The notes under the pieces are model-generated. The model was not told the DNA's origin and made no database searches. It saw nothing but the letters and a program-made list of their open reading frames with translations. The translations under genes and the position numbers were made by a program. Below, piece by piece: positions 22,354 to 30,394 of a stretch of 32,126 bases of DNA. How positions within the stretch are numbered: position 1 is the first letter of the stretch; each line of letters opens with the position of its first letter. The stretch covers positions 1 to 32,126 of the forward strand of contig NZ_FXZM01000018.1 in the NCBI RefSeq assembly GCF_900169175.1. The letters run 5' to 3'. This stretch comes from Brevibacterium jeotgali. GTDB lineage: Bacteria; Actinomycetota; Actinomycetes; Actinomycetales; Brevibacteriaceae.

Positions 22354-23339
22354 GGGGAGACCGTCTTCGCCGGGTCGCGCTCCGCGAGGTGACCGATCGC
22401 CTCGTCGATGCGGTTCAGCACGTCGGAGTCGAGCTTCACACCGGTGGCCTGGACGTTCGACTCGATCTGCTCCGGTCGTGAGGCGCCTACCAGTGCGGAG
22501 GCCACGTTCTCATGGGACAGGACCCAGGCGATGGCCAGCTGCGCCATCGTGAGACCCAGATCCGCGGCGATGGGTTCCAGCTGCGCGACTGCGTCGAGGT
22601 AGTCGTCGGAGAGATACCGCTGCACGGCGCGGGCGCCGCCGGCCTCGTCCGTCGCGCGCGAGCCGGCCGGAAGCGGCTGGCCCTTCCTGTACTTGCCGGT
22701 GAGCACGCCCTGCGCGATGGGGGACCAGACGATCTGGGAGACCCCCAGCTCCTGAGAGGCGGGGATGACCTCGGCCTCGATGATGCGCCACAGCATGTTG
22801 TACTGCGGCTGGTTCGAGATGAGCTGGAAGCCCATCTCCTTCGACAGCGCGTGAGCCGCGCGGATCTGGTCCGCCCTCCATTCGGAGACGCCGATGTAGA
22901 GGGCCTTGCCCTGGCGGACGAGGTCCGCGAACGCCTGCATCGTCTCCTCGAGCGGCGTCTCGTAGTCGAAGCGATGCGCCTGGTAGAGGTCGACGTAGTC
23001 CGTGCCGAGCCTGCGCAGTGAGCCGTTGATCGACTCCATGATGTGCTTACGGGACAGTCCACTGTCGTTCGGTCCCTTGGGTCCCGTCGGGTTGTAGACC
23101 TTCGTGAGGATCTCCAGCGACTCGCGACGCTGTCCCTGCAGCGCATCGCCCAACACCTGCTCCGCCTTCGTGTTCGCGTAGACGTCAGCGGTGTCGAAGG
23201 TCGTGACACCTGCCTCGAGCGCTGCGTGCACGCACTGCGTGGCGATGTCGTTCTCCACCTGCGAGCCGTGGGTCAGCCAGTTGCCGTACGTGATCTCGGA
23301 GACCTTGAAGCCGGAGTTGCCGAGGTAGCGGTAGTCCAT
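22335..23339 (-). CDS. Aldo-keto reductase (Kv-beta / YghZ-like)
   Basis: Start at ATG 23339, preceded by AAAGGCGGC, gives 334 residues; longer in-frame starts lack support. The AKR tetrad is visible as Asp49 and Tyr54 in FDTADVYAN, Lys80 in ILTKVY and His122 in YQAHRFD. ISNQPQYNMLWR and the late ALVGASRPEQIESNV NADPH-binding segment agree with the AKR6/12-like, potassium-channel beta-subunit-related group. Such enzymes reduce aldehydes or methylglyoxal with NADPH. It sits between the MFS gene (55 bases upstream) and the glycosyltransferase, all on the minus strand, but a functional link to the wall locus is not evident. Confidence 0.92.
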   Translation of the reverse strand: MDYRYLGNSGFKVSEITYGNWLTHGSQVENDIATQCVHAALEAGVTTFDTADVYANTKAEQVLGDALQGQRRESLEILTKVYNPTGPKGPNDSGLSRKHIMESINGSLRRLGTDYVDLYQAHRFDYETPLEETMQAFADLVRQGKALYIGVSEWRADQIRAAHALSKEMGFQLISNQPQYNMLWRIIEAEVIPASQELGVSQIVWSPIAQGVLTGKYRKGQPLPAGSRATDEAGGARAVQRYLSDDYLDAVAQLEPIAADLGLTMAQLAIAWVLSHENVASALVGASRPEQIESNVQATGVKLDSDVLNRIDEAIGHLAERDPAKTVSPETRPS

Positions 23340-23394
23340 GGGAGCCGCCTTTCTGCCGCGAACGCGCAGCGAGGTGCGTGGGTGCAGAACAACT

Positions 23395-24678
23395 CTAACG
23401 CTGAGGCATGTCAGTGTCGGGTGAAGAGGCGGTCGTCTGCGGGGACGAGCGCGAAGCCCTGCGCGCATCGACGGCGGTGAGGACCAGCAGCGCGGCGCAG
23501 AGTGCTGTGAGCGCGACAGCCGCAGAGCCGACAGCGGTGCGAAGCGTCCCTGCGGTGGCGATTGCGCCGATGCCGATGACTGTGGCGGCCTGGAGCGCGT
23601 AGGCGACGACGTACAGGAGCGAGAGCGATGCGCCGCGAGTGTGCACCGGCGCAGCGTGGTTCATCACCCCCAGGCCACCGGTGAATGCGAACGAGTATGC
23701 GACGCCTCCCATCACACACCAGCACAGGAAGAGCGCGATCGATCCGAAGACAGCGGCAGAGGCCATGAGAGCAAGGCTGGCGACGGTCAGGAGCGTTCCG
23801 GTCCAGACTGCGGCGTGCGGGCTGACGCGTGACAGCAGCAGTGCGGTGACACCGATGGCCGCGGACGAGCATCCGAGGAGCAGTCCAGCCACAGCCGTGT
23901 CGGACGTCTGGGAGAACTGCTCGATCATCTGCGCGCCGAGTGACAGGAAGATCGCACCGACGCAGTATGCGAGTGAGACGGAGAGCGTGGCGATCGAGAA
24001 GCTCAGGCGAAGCCCCGGAGCGAGGCGCAGAGCCTGCGGCCGCCACTGCTGTGTGAGGGTCGGGCGGTCGTCACGCGTCAGCACGAGTGCGAACATCGCG
24101 CCGACGGTCAGCGCCAGCAGAACGATGTAGCTCCAGAACAGCGGCATGGGAAGGAACTGCGCGAACAGCCCACTGAGGACGAGGGCGAAGGTGAGCCCCA
24201 CGGCCGTTGCGATCGTGGCCAGCGAGCTGGCGAACCGGGGGTTCGCAGTGGTGTTGTTCTCGACGAGTGAAGCCGTCGCGGCGCCCATCGCCAGGCCGGA
24301 GCCGGCGCCCTGGAGTGCACGCCCCAGGAAGAGGAGGCTGACATGAGGGGCGACGGCGAAGACGATCGCGGAGGCGGCCAGCAGCGTCACGCCCCCGATC
24401 ATCACGAGCCGGCGTCCGAACCGATCTGACAGGTTGCCGAAGATGGGCAGGACGACGAGCAGTGCGAGCTGGTACGTCGCGAACACGGTGGTGACGACCA
24501 CTGGACTGAGATCCCACTGCTGCGCGTAGATGGGATAGAGCACGCTGGGCGCACCACTGGACCAGAGGACCAGGGCCAGAACGATGGCTGCCGTCCAGAA
24601 GGCTCCGGTCCTGCCGAGCTTCAGAGCTGCGAGTCCATCGCCGGAATCGTCTGGGCTGGGATCTTCGGCCCGTCGCAC
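23395..24678 (-). CDS. Major facilitator superfamily transporter
   Basis: The 427-residue protein starts at GTG 24678 with AGGAGC about ten bases upstream. About 12 hydrophobic helices can be counted between residues 27 and 400. The loop between helices 2 and 3 carries the MFS motif GNLSDRFGRRLVM, and helix 5 has GVGLTFALVLSGLF-like drug-exporter character (AVGLTFALVLSGLF). The order and length suit a DHA1-type proton-driven exporter. Substrate is unknown. It could be co-transcribed with the aldo-keto reductase, suggesting detoxification, and its upstream region carries a small palindrome. Confidence 0.88.
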   Translation of the reverse strand: MRRAEDPSPDDSGDGLAALKLGRTGAFWTAAIVLALVLWSSGAPSVLYPIYAQQWDLSPVVVTTVFATYQLALLVVLPIFGNLSDRFGRRLVMIGGVTLLAASAIVFAVAPHVSLLFLGRALQGAGSGLAMGAATASLVENNTTANPRFASSLATIATAVGLTFALVLSGLFAQFLPMPLFWSYIVLLALTVGAMFALVLTRDDRPTLTQQWRPQALRLAPGLRLSFSIATLSVSLAYCVGAIFLSLGAQMIEQFSQTSDTAVAGLLLGCSSAAIGVTALLLSRVSPHAAVWTGTLLTVASLALMASAAVFGSIALFLCWCVMGGVAYSFAFTGGLGVMNHAAPVHTRGASLSLLYVVAYALQAATVIGIGAIATAGTLRTAVGSAAVALTALCAALLVLTAVDARRASRSSPQTTASSPDTDMPQR

Positions 24679-24738
24679 GTCACGAGCTCCTGACAGTGAC
24701 CACGATGTCGTCCATATCCCTCACAGTAGGCGCGCACG

Positions 24739-24752
24739 TGCGAAAGTTCGCA
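24739..24752. promoter_or_regulatory. Palindrome in the divergent MFS / TagF-like intergenic region
   Basis: TGCGAA, two bases, TTCGCA form a perfect 6+2+6 inverted repeat 61 bases upstream of the MFS start and about 130 before the TagF-like start. It is a plausible operator, but the promoters around it are unclear. Confidence 0.4.
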
Positions 24753-24880
24753 GCATCGGTGCAGCCTCGAGACGGAATCGGGGGAAGGCGGGCCGCGCCG
24801 GGCGTCGACCGGCCGTCGCTATGCCAGCGACGAGGGGAACCGGCCCTGAGGTCCCCCTGTGTGTGAGGCAGAATCGGTGG

Positions 24881-26167
24881 ATGACCGAATTCCAGCAGCG
24901 ACTGACCGCCGCGACACGGAACCTGCGGACGCAGATGGCTTCGCTCACTGAACGCGGTGTGCGGATCATGCGGCATTCACGAGGCGTGACGGCGGCACGT
25001 GTGCAGGAGGTCCGCGTGCCGGATGCGATGCGGCCGCGAGCCGATGATCGCTTCATCGCCGGAGTCCACTTCGCGGGAGATGAGGACTCCGCGTACCAGC
25101 TGGAGCAGTGGCTGCGTCCGCTCGAGGGTCTGAACGCGCGCCTGCGCGATGAGTTCGGGGTCCCGCATCCGTTGGGGATCCTGTGCCGGTCTGCCGACCA
25201 CGCACTGACGGTCAGCGCACTCACAGACCTGCCCGTCCGCTTCTCCCGCCTGTCGCAGGGGCTTGCGAAGTTCATGTCCCAACCGGAGCTCCGCGTCGTC
25301 TTGTATGTGAATCAGTCGATGAAGAACTTCCAGGCACTGCGCTTCTCCGGTCCCGCTCACATCCATCTGAGTCACGGAGAGAGCGAGAAGATCTCGATGA
25401 TCTCCAATCAGCTCAAGGCCTACGACTGGGTCTTCACCGCGGGGCAGGCGGCGAGGGACCGCATCTCACATGCACTCATCGGTATGCCCGAGACCCGCAT
25501 GATGGACATCGGCAGGCCGCAGCTCGATGAACAGCGGCCTGTGCCGACCGCGTGGAGCCGATCGCAGGCGGCCCGCGAGAGCGGCCCGGTCGTCTTCGTC
25601 GCCCCGACGTGGGAGGGCGACTCCCCGGAGATGTCCTACGGCACCATCGCCCGGTCGGGTCTGAGCCTGCTCACATCACTGTTCGACGCAGGATTCCGGG
25701 TGATCCTCCGTCCGCACCCCCGCACCGGGGTCGTATCGCCGCTCGCACGACGTGCTCAGCAGGAGTGCGAGCAGCTGATCGCATCGACTCCGGGAGGATT
25801 TCTGGACACCACCGACGGGGTGGGGTGGCAGCTGGACGTGGCGGATGCCGCGGTGTGTGAGATGTCATCGGTCGCGTTCGACTGGCTCTCCACGGGGCGC
25901 CCGCTCCTCATGCTGCGCCCCGCGGATCCGCGCGCAGAAGTCATCGACGGTGGACTCTTCGACCGTGCCCAGTCGCTCGAGGCGCACGATGCTGCGAGAG
26001 CGGGCGCGGTCCTGCGTTCCGCGCTCGCCGCCCCGTCGGAAGCGCGCGCGCTGGCCGACGAGCTCGCCTCGCACTACCTCGGCCCGACGGCCCCCGGTCG
26101 GCAGCAGTCGCGGTTCGAAGACGCCGCAGTCTGGGCTGTTCGTCTGAGAACGGAGCGAAAAGCCTGA
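24881..26167 (+). CDS. CDP-glycerol glycerophosphotransferase-like protein (TagF/TagB family)
   Basis: ATG 24881 gives 428 residues; the binding site (GAGGCAG, about 10 bases upstream) is modest. IHLSHGESEKISM at about 163 is the conserved HG-containing motif of the CDP-glycerol:poly(glycerophosphate) glycerophosphotransferase family. VVFVAPTWEGD, VILRPHPRTG and EMSSVAFDWLSTGRPLL are its GT-B-like donor-site motifs, with the catalytic histidines in HG and RPHP. Members polymerise or prime polyol-phosphate chains of teichoic acid at the inner face of the membrane. The adjacent tagD gene, 70 bases downstream, makes CDP-glycerol, the expected donor. The amino-terminal 150 residues are less conserved and may bind membrane or acceptor. 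Confidence 0.85.
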   Translation: MTEFQQRLTAATRNLRTQMASLTERGVRIMRHSRGVTAARVQEVRVPDAMRPRADDRFIAGVHFAGDEDSAYQLEQWLRPLEGLNARLRDEFGVPHPLGILCRSADHALTVSALTDLPVRFSRLSQGLAKFMSQPELRVVLYVNQSMKNFQALRFSGPAHIHLSHGESEKISMISNQLKAYDWVFTAGQAARDRISHALIGMPETRMMDIGRPQLDEQRPVPTAWSRSQAARESGPVVFVAPTWEGDSPEMSYGTIARSGLSLLTSLFDAGFRVILRPHPRTGVVSPLARRAQQECEQLIASTPGGFLDTTDGVGWQLDVADAAVCEMSSVAFDWLSTGRPLLMLRPADPRAEVIDGGLFDRAQSLEAHDAARAGAVLRSALAAPSEARALADELASHYLGPTAPGRQQSRFEDAAVWAVRLRTERKA

Positions 26168-26173
26168 CATGAA

Positions 26174-26214
26174 CACCTGGTGGCGCACCGGTAACATCTA
26201 TAAGTCACCTGGTG
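26174..26214 (+). promoter_or_regulatory. tagD promoter flanked by two CACCTGGTG repeats
   Basis: CACCTGGTG occurs at 26174-26182 and 26206-26214, 32 bases apart (three helical turns). Each copy is itself a 4+1+4 palindrome. A -10-like TATAAG (26199-26204) lies between them; the first copy covers the -35 zone and the second the likely transcription start. The pattern suggests a repressor bound on both sides of the -10 element. Confidence 0.55.
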
Positions 26215-26237
26215 TGTGCTACGAGGAAGGAATCCAT

Positions 26238-26633
26238 ATGCGCCGAGTCATCACCTACGGCACATTCGATCTGCTGCACTACGGGCACATCCGTCTCCTG
26301 CAGCGCTGCAAGGCGCAGGGCGATTACCTCGTGGTCGCGCTCTCGACCGATGAGTTCAACGCGGGCAAGGGCAAGAAGTCGTATTTCAACTACGAAGACC
26401 GCAGGAACATGCTCGAAGCGATCCGCTACGTCGACCTCGTGATCCCGGAGGAGAACTGGGAGCAGAAGGCGACCGATGTGGAGAAGTACCACATAGACGC
26501 GTTCGTGATGGGGGACGACTGGACTGGGGAGTTCGACTTCCTCAAGGACCAGTGCGAGGTGATCTACCTCCCGCGCACCCCCGAGATCTCCACCACGCAG
26601 ATCAAGAACGACCTGGGAAGTGTGCCCGCCTGA
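26238..26633 (+). CDS. tagD: Glycerol-3-phosphate cytidylyltransferase
   Basis: ATG 26238 has GAGGAAGGAA about seven bases upstream; a longer frame starting at 26169 would run across the promoter. The 131-residue length is typical of TagD. GTFDLLHYGH at 8-17 contains the HxGH nucleotidyltransferase motif, and RTPEISTTQIK at 113-123 the RTxxISTT motif. The enzyme converts CTP and sn-glycerol 3-phosphate to CDP-glycerol and pyrophosphate in the cytoplasm, feeding teichoic acid polymerisation. It is the most clearly identified member of this wall locus. Confidence 0.95.
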   Translation: MRRVITYGTFDLLHYGHIRLLQRCKAQGDYLVVALSTDEFNAGKGKKSYFNYEDRRNMLEAIRYVDLVIPEENWEQKATDVEKYHIDAFVMGDDWTGEFDFLKDQCEVIYLPRTPEISTTQIKNDLGSVPA

Positions 26634-26739
26634 GTGCATCAGCGGGAGGTCCGTCTTCGTCCGTGACGGATGAACTGCCGGTACACTCAGCCTTCCCGGC
26701 GGCCCCCTGCCGCACGGCTCCAGGAGAGGAGGACGCGTG

Positions 26740-27558
26740 ATGTCGACAGGACAGCGCACGACCTCGCCCACTCTCGCGGAGCTTCGAGCAGTCGCTCAGC
26801 CGCCCCACGTGCGTGCGCGGAAGAACGCTGAGCACTGGACTGCGGAGCTGTACCTGCGGCACATCTCGATCTATCTCACCGCGGTGCTTGTGAGGACTCC
26901 CATCTCCGCCAATGGAGTCACGGCGCTCATGATCCTGTCGGGATGGGGCATCGCCGCCGCCCTGTTCATCCCCGGAATCGTCGGGGCGCTCCTCGCCCTC
27001 TTCTTCTCTCAGCTCCAGCTCTACTTCGACTGCTGCGATGGTGAGGTCGCCCGGTGGCGGGGCACCAGCAGTGCGAAGGGTGTGTTCCTCGACAAGGTGG
27101 GGCATTACACCACCGAGGGCGCTGTCGCGATCGCCCTGGGCCTCCGCGCTGTGGGCGACCTGTCGCTGCTTCGCACGGACCCTGGACAGGCGTACCCCTT
27201 CGTCGTCGCCGGACTCGCCCTGGGATGGTGCGTCCTGCTGAACAAGGCGCTCAACGACATGGTCCACGTGGCGCGTGCGTTCAACGGTCTCGACAAGCTT
27301 CCCGACACCGCCGCCGCGACGGACATCCCGCGCGGAGCAGTGGCCGCTCTCAAGCGCACCGCACGCTTCGTGCCCTTCCATCGGCTGTATCACTCGGTCG
27401 AGATGTCGCTCCTTGCGGTGGTCGCGGCCGTCATCGGTCTCGCACCTGCGATCGGCATCACCGCGGATCGAGTCCTCGTCGTCGGTCTGGCAGTCCTCTG
27501 CGCGGTCTCGGTCGCCGGGCACTTCGTGGCGATCATGGCTTCGAGGAGGCTCGGATGA
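26740..27558 (+). CDS. CDP-alcohol phosphatidyltransferase family membrane enzyme
   Basis: GGAGAGGAGG precedes both GTG 26737 and ATG 26740; ATG has the better spacing. The 272-residue protein carries the CDP-alcohol motif from Asp97 to position 122: D97, DG at 100-101, AR at 104-105, G114 and D118. The final position, normally the catalytic-base aspartate, is His122. Six or so helices surround it. These enzymes transfer a phosphoalcohol from a CDP-alcohol to an acceptor hydroxyl in the membrane. Here, next to tagD, it probably acts on a polyol or glycerol precursor of the wall polymer. The last codon overlaps the next gene (ATGA). Confidence 0.88.
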   Translation: MSTGQRTTSPTLAELRAVAQPPHVRARKNAEHWTAELYLRHISIYLTAVLVRTPISANGVTALMILSGWGIAAALFIPGIVGALLALFFSQLQLYFDCCDGEVARWRGTSSAKGVFLDKVGHYTTEGAVAIALGLRAVGDLSLLRTDPGQAYPFVVAGLALGWCVLLNKALNDMVHVARAFNGLDKLPDTAAATDIPRGAVAALKRTARFVPFHRLYHSVEMSLLAVVAAVIGLAPAIGITADRVLVVGLAVLCAVSVAGHFVAIMASRRLG

Positions 27559-28760
27559 CTGATCCGCGTCGTGCTCGTCGTCTACTGACCTCAGACCCCG
27601 GCCGCGCGCACCAGATCCCGCAGAACGACGGGCCGTTCGACCTGCCGGACTCCCCGGACGCCTGGGACCGGCATGCCCACCTGCGACGGGATGCGCACGT
27701 CCTCGATGTCGGGCGCTCCACGGACGGCTCGCAGACCTTCGAACTCGTGCCGCCGACCACGCCCGGCGCGCCCGACCGCGATGCGACCCGCCAGCGCACT
27801 GCGAGGGCAGCAGGCGGTGACGATGCTGACCCGGCCGTCGAGGGTGCACAGCCCGGGCCCGCCTTCGTGCCGACCACCTCGCGGCGGTACGGGTTCGGAG
27901 TCGTGGTGCTCACGATGGGGAAGCGCCCGGACGACCTGCGTCGAGGACTCGATTCGCTCCTCGCGCAGCGCGGTGTCGACCTCGACATCCTGTGCGTGGG
28001 CAACGGATGGGAGCCCACGGATCTGCCGGACGGCGTCCGTTCCCTGGCTCTTCCCCAGAACCTCGGCATTCCCGCGGGACGCAACGAGGGTGTTCCCCAC
28101 GTGAGTGGTGAGTTCCTCTTCTTCCTCGACGACGATGCATGGCTGCCCGATGAGACGACGCTCATGCGGATGGCGCAGCTCATGCGCACTCAGCCGCGGA
28201 TCGGTCTGGTGCAGCCTCGCGTGGTCGATCCTGAGCGGGACGACGCGCCGACCCGGTGGATCCCGCGCCTGCGGAAGGGGTCCTCGGAGCACTCCTCGAA
28301 CGTCTTCTCCGTCTGGGAGGGCGCCGTCGCGCTGCAGCGCAGGGCCTTCGACGAATGCGGCGGATGGCCGGCGCCGTTCTGGTACGCGCATGAGGGAATC
28401 GAGCTGGCGTGGCGCATCTGGGATGCGGGGTACCAGGTCTGGTACATGGGCGACCTCTCCGTCGCCCATCCGGTCATCGACCCCAAGCGGCATGACGAGT
28501 ACGTCTTCATGAATGCGCGCAACCGTGTGTGGTTGGCTCGGCGCAACCTGCCCTTCCCCTTCAGCTGGGCGTACGTGGGGTCGTGGACCCTGGTGCAGAT
28601 GCTGCGCTGGCGTTCGAAGTCGGACCAGCTGCGGCCCTGGTTCGAGGGGTGGCGCGCAGGATGGCGCGACGATCCGTGGGCGGAGGACGAACCGCACCGG
28701 AAGCTCTCCGGTCGCGGACTCCTCGCGATGTCGATGAACGGACGTCCGCCCGTCGTGTGA
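27555..28760 (+). CDS. GT2 family glycosyltransferase
   Basis: ATG 27555 overlaps the preceding stop and follows GAGGAGG. The 401-residue protein has about 115 poorly conserved, charged residues and then a GT-A domain: GVVVLTMGKRPDDLRRGLDS, NLGIPAGRNEG, and the metal-binding FLDDDAWLPDE near residue 192. PFWYAHEGIELAWRIWDAGY is the ED-type acceptor/base region, and HPVIDPKRHDEYVFMNARNR follows, as in rhamnosyl/galactofuranosyl-type GT2 enzymes. It has no membrane helices. A role in linkage-unit or side-chain synthesis of the wall polymer is inferred from the operon. Confidence 0.88.
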   Translation: MTDPRRARRLLTSDPGRAHQIPQNDGPFDLPDSPDAWDRHAHLRRDAHVLDVGRSTDGSQTFELVPPTTPGAPDRDATRQRTARAAGGDDADPAVEGAQPGPAFVPTTSRRYGFGVVVLTMGKRPDDLRRGLDSLLAQRGVDLDILCVGNGWEPTDLPDGVRSLALPQNLGIPAGRNEGVPHVSGEFLFFLDDDAWLPDETTLMRMAQLMRTQPRIGLVQPRVVDPERDDAPTRWIPRLRKGSSEHSSNVFSVWEGAVALQRRAFDECGGWPAPFWYAHEGIELAWRIWDAGYQVWYMGDLSVAHPVIDPKRHDEYVFMNARNRVWLARRNLPFPFSWAYVGSWTLVQMLRWRSKSDQLRPWFEGWRAGWRDDPWAEDEPHRKLSGRGLLAMSMNGRPPVV

Positions 28761-28775
28761 GCAGTCCTACTGCTC
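28759..28775. terminator. Small hairpin covering both convergent stop codons
   Basis: GAGCAGT (28759-28765) and ACTGCTC (28769-28775) are perfect complements around three bases. The stops of the GT2 gene and of the opposing pyruvyl transferase lie within it; only six bases separate the genes. The stem is short for a terminator. Confidence 0.45.
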
Positions 28776-30223
28776 GCCGCGACGGAGTGTGCGCTGGATC
28801 TTCCTCTTCGCCCTGCCTGCAAGGCCGCGCGGCGTGCGCGAGGCGGCCAGCCGCCTGGCGGCGGTGGCATCCTTCTTCGCCGCGTCGCGCTCTGCACGGA
28901 GTGCCTTCTTCTCGTCCTTGAGTGAGCTGATCTCTGCTCGCAGGCGACGGATGGCGTCCTTCTGCTTCACGTTCTTCTCACGGGAGATGTCGTGTCCGAG
29001 GGTGATCCGCTCGCGGATCTCATCGAGGTCGGTCAGCGCCGTGATCGGGGTGATCGGTGGTTGTGGCTCCATCGCACGCAGTCTCCGGTCGAAGACGAGC
29101 TCCGAGTCGGCTCTCCTGTAGGAGTGCGTGATCGAGTTCTCGTCGAGGAAGCTCACGTAGCGCTCGAAGTTCTCCGCGTGGTGCTTCTCCGGCTCGTGGA
29201 AGTCGACTCCCTCGACCAGCTCCTCGAGTCGGGTGTCCAGCGAGACATCGGCGGCCAGAACCCGCGGCAGGTGGTGGTAGTCGGCGAGCTCCTTCAGGCG
29301 GGACCCGTACATCAGCGTGAGCGACGGGGTGCCCGCGTGCGTCGGCAGGACGTTGCCGTGGATCCGGGTGCCGATCGACAGGTCGAATGACTTCATGTCC
29401 TCGATCCATGACGGTGCATTGAGGTAGAACCTCAGGTTCCCGGTGCGGAAGGGCGCATGGGTCAGGGAGTTGGGATAGTTGTCGACGGTGTCGCGGAAGG
29501 AGTTCGCGCTCACGTCGACCATTCCCGAGTAGACCTTCGAGAAGTCCCCGAAGTCCTGCGGGATGTACGTGGCATCCGCAAAGGATTCGGGCAGTCGATG
29601 GAGGAATTCGAGCGCCTGCTGGGGCGCCTTGGGCGTCATGTTGTAGGCGATCTTCAGATCGGAGCTGTATTCGAAGGGCCGGTCTGGAGTGTCGGACCCA
29701 GGTTGTACAGCGTCGGGTCACCGATGACCCGGAAGTGCTGCTCCGCCGTGTAGCCCAGTGATTCGAGGTAGCGACCCGTGATCTCGCCCCGCAGACCGAT
29801 GAGTGACGACCGCTCCAGGACGGCGTTGATGAAGTCCTTCGCGACGCCGTCGAAGGGCTTGGGCGCATCGAAGGGATCGTCGATCGCGAACGCGCCGCCG
29901 ATGCCCACGACGGCGACGGGAATGGTGAGCTGCTCGATGAACCTGGTCATGCGTGCCATCTCGCTCGTGAAATGACCGCCGAAGTCGTTCGCCATCGGCA
30001 GGACATACATGCTGTACCTGTCGTTGACCTCTTCCGGTTCAGGCAGCCGCGCACCGTACCAATCCGATTCGACGGAGGTCGACTCCGTCGTGAGATGGCG
30101 GAAGAGGCCGAACGGGAAAGCGACGTTCCCACTGTTGTTGTGGTAGGCGTTCAGTCGCCACACGTCACTGGGATCGACGCGCTCCAACGGTGACGGGGTC
30201 GCCCGTATGAGGACGGTGTCCAT
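28767..30223 (-). pseudogene. Polysaccharide pyruvyl transferase, split by a one-base deletion
   Basis: Two adjoining minus-strand frames make one protein. The 5' part (30223 to 29654) begins MDTVLIRATP and runs through VAVVGIGGAFAIDD, SSLIGLRGEITGRYLES and RVIGDPTLYNLGPTLQ, then ends in out-of-frame residues. The other frame resumes with DRPFEYSSDLKIAYNMTPK and continues through FDLSIGTRIHGNVLPTHAGT to a charged coiled-coil and Arg/Lys-rich end. One base missing between 29683 and 29684 (probably a G in the coding strand) would restore a 485-residue protein. SIGTRIHGN is the pyruvyl transferase family signature, and such enzymes add a pyruvate ketal from phosphoenolpyruvate to a sugar or polyol. 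Codon use is normal on both sides, so the break is recent or a sequencing error. The ATG at 30223 has only a distant GAGGGAG upstream. Confidence 0.85.
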
Positions 30224-30394
30224 AGGCTCGGGGCTCTCCCTCTGCGCGACATCGGTGCATGCTGCCGTCCGGATCGTATGTCTGCGGACCGAGCGGTCTG
30301 GACGATCCTAACCCACGGTTCCAGCGACCCGGTGCGATATCCTTGCGTCCTGCAGGAGAGCACACGAAGGAGGCGGCTGATCGTCGGGAACCCC

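Noticed and set aside
26660..26687. Separate promoter before the CDP-alcohol transferase gene
   Set aside because: TACACT is a fair -10 but no -35 lies at proper spacing; read-through from tagD is simpler.
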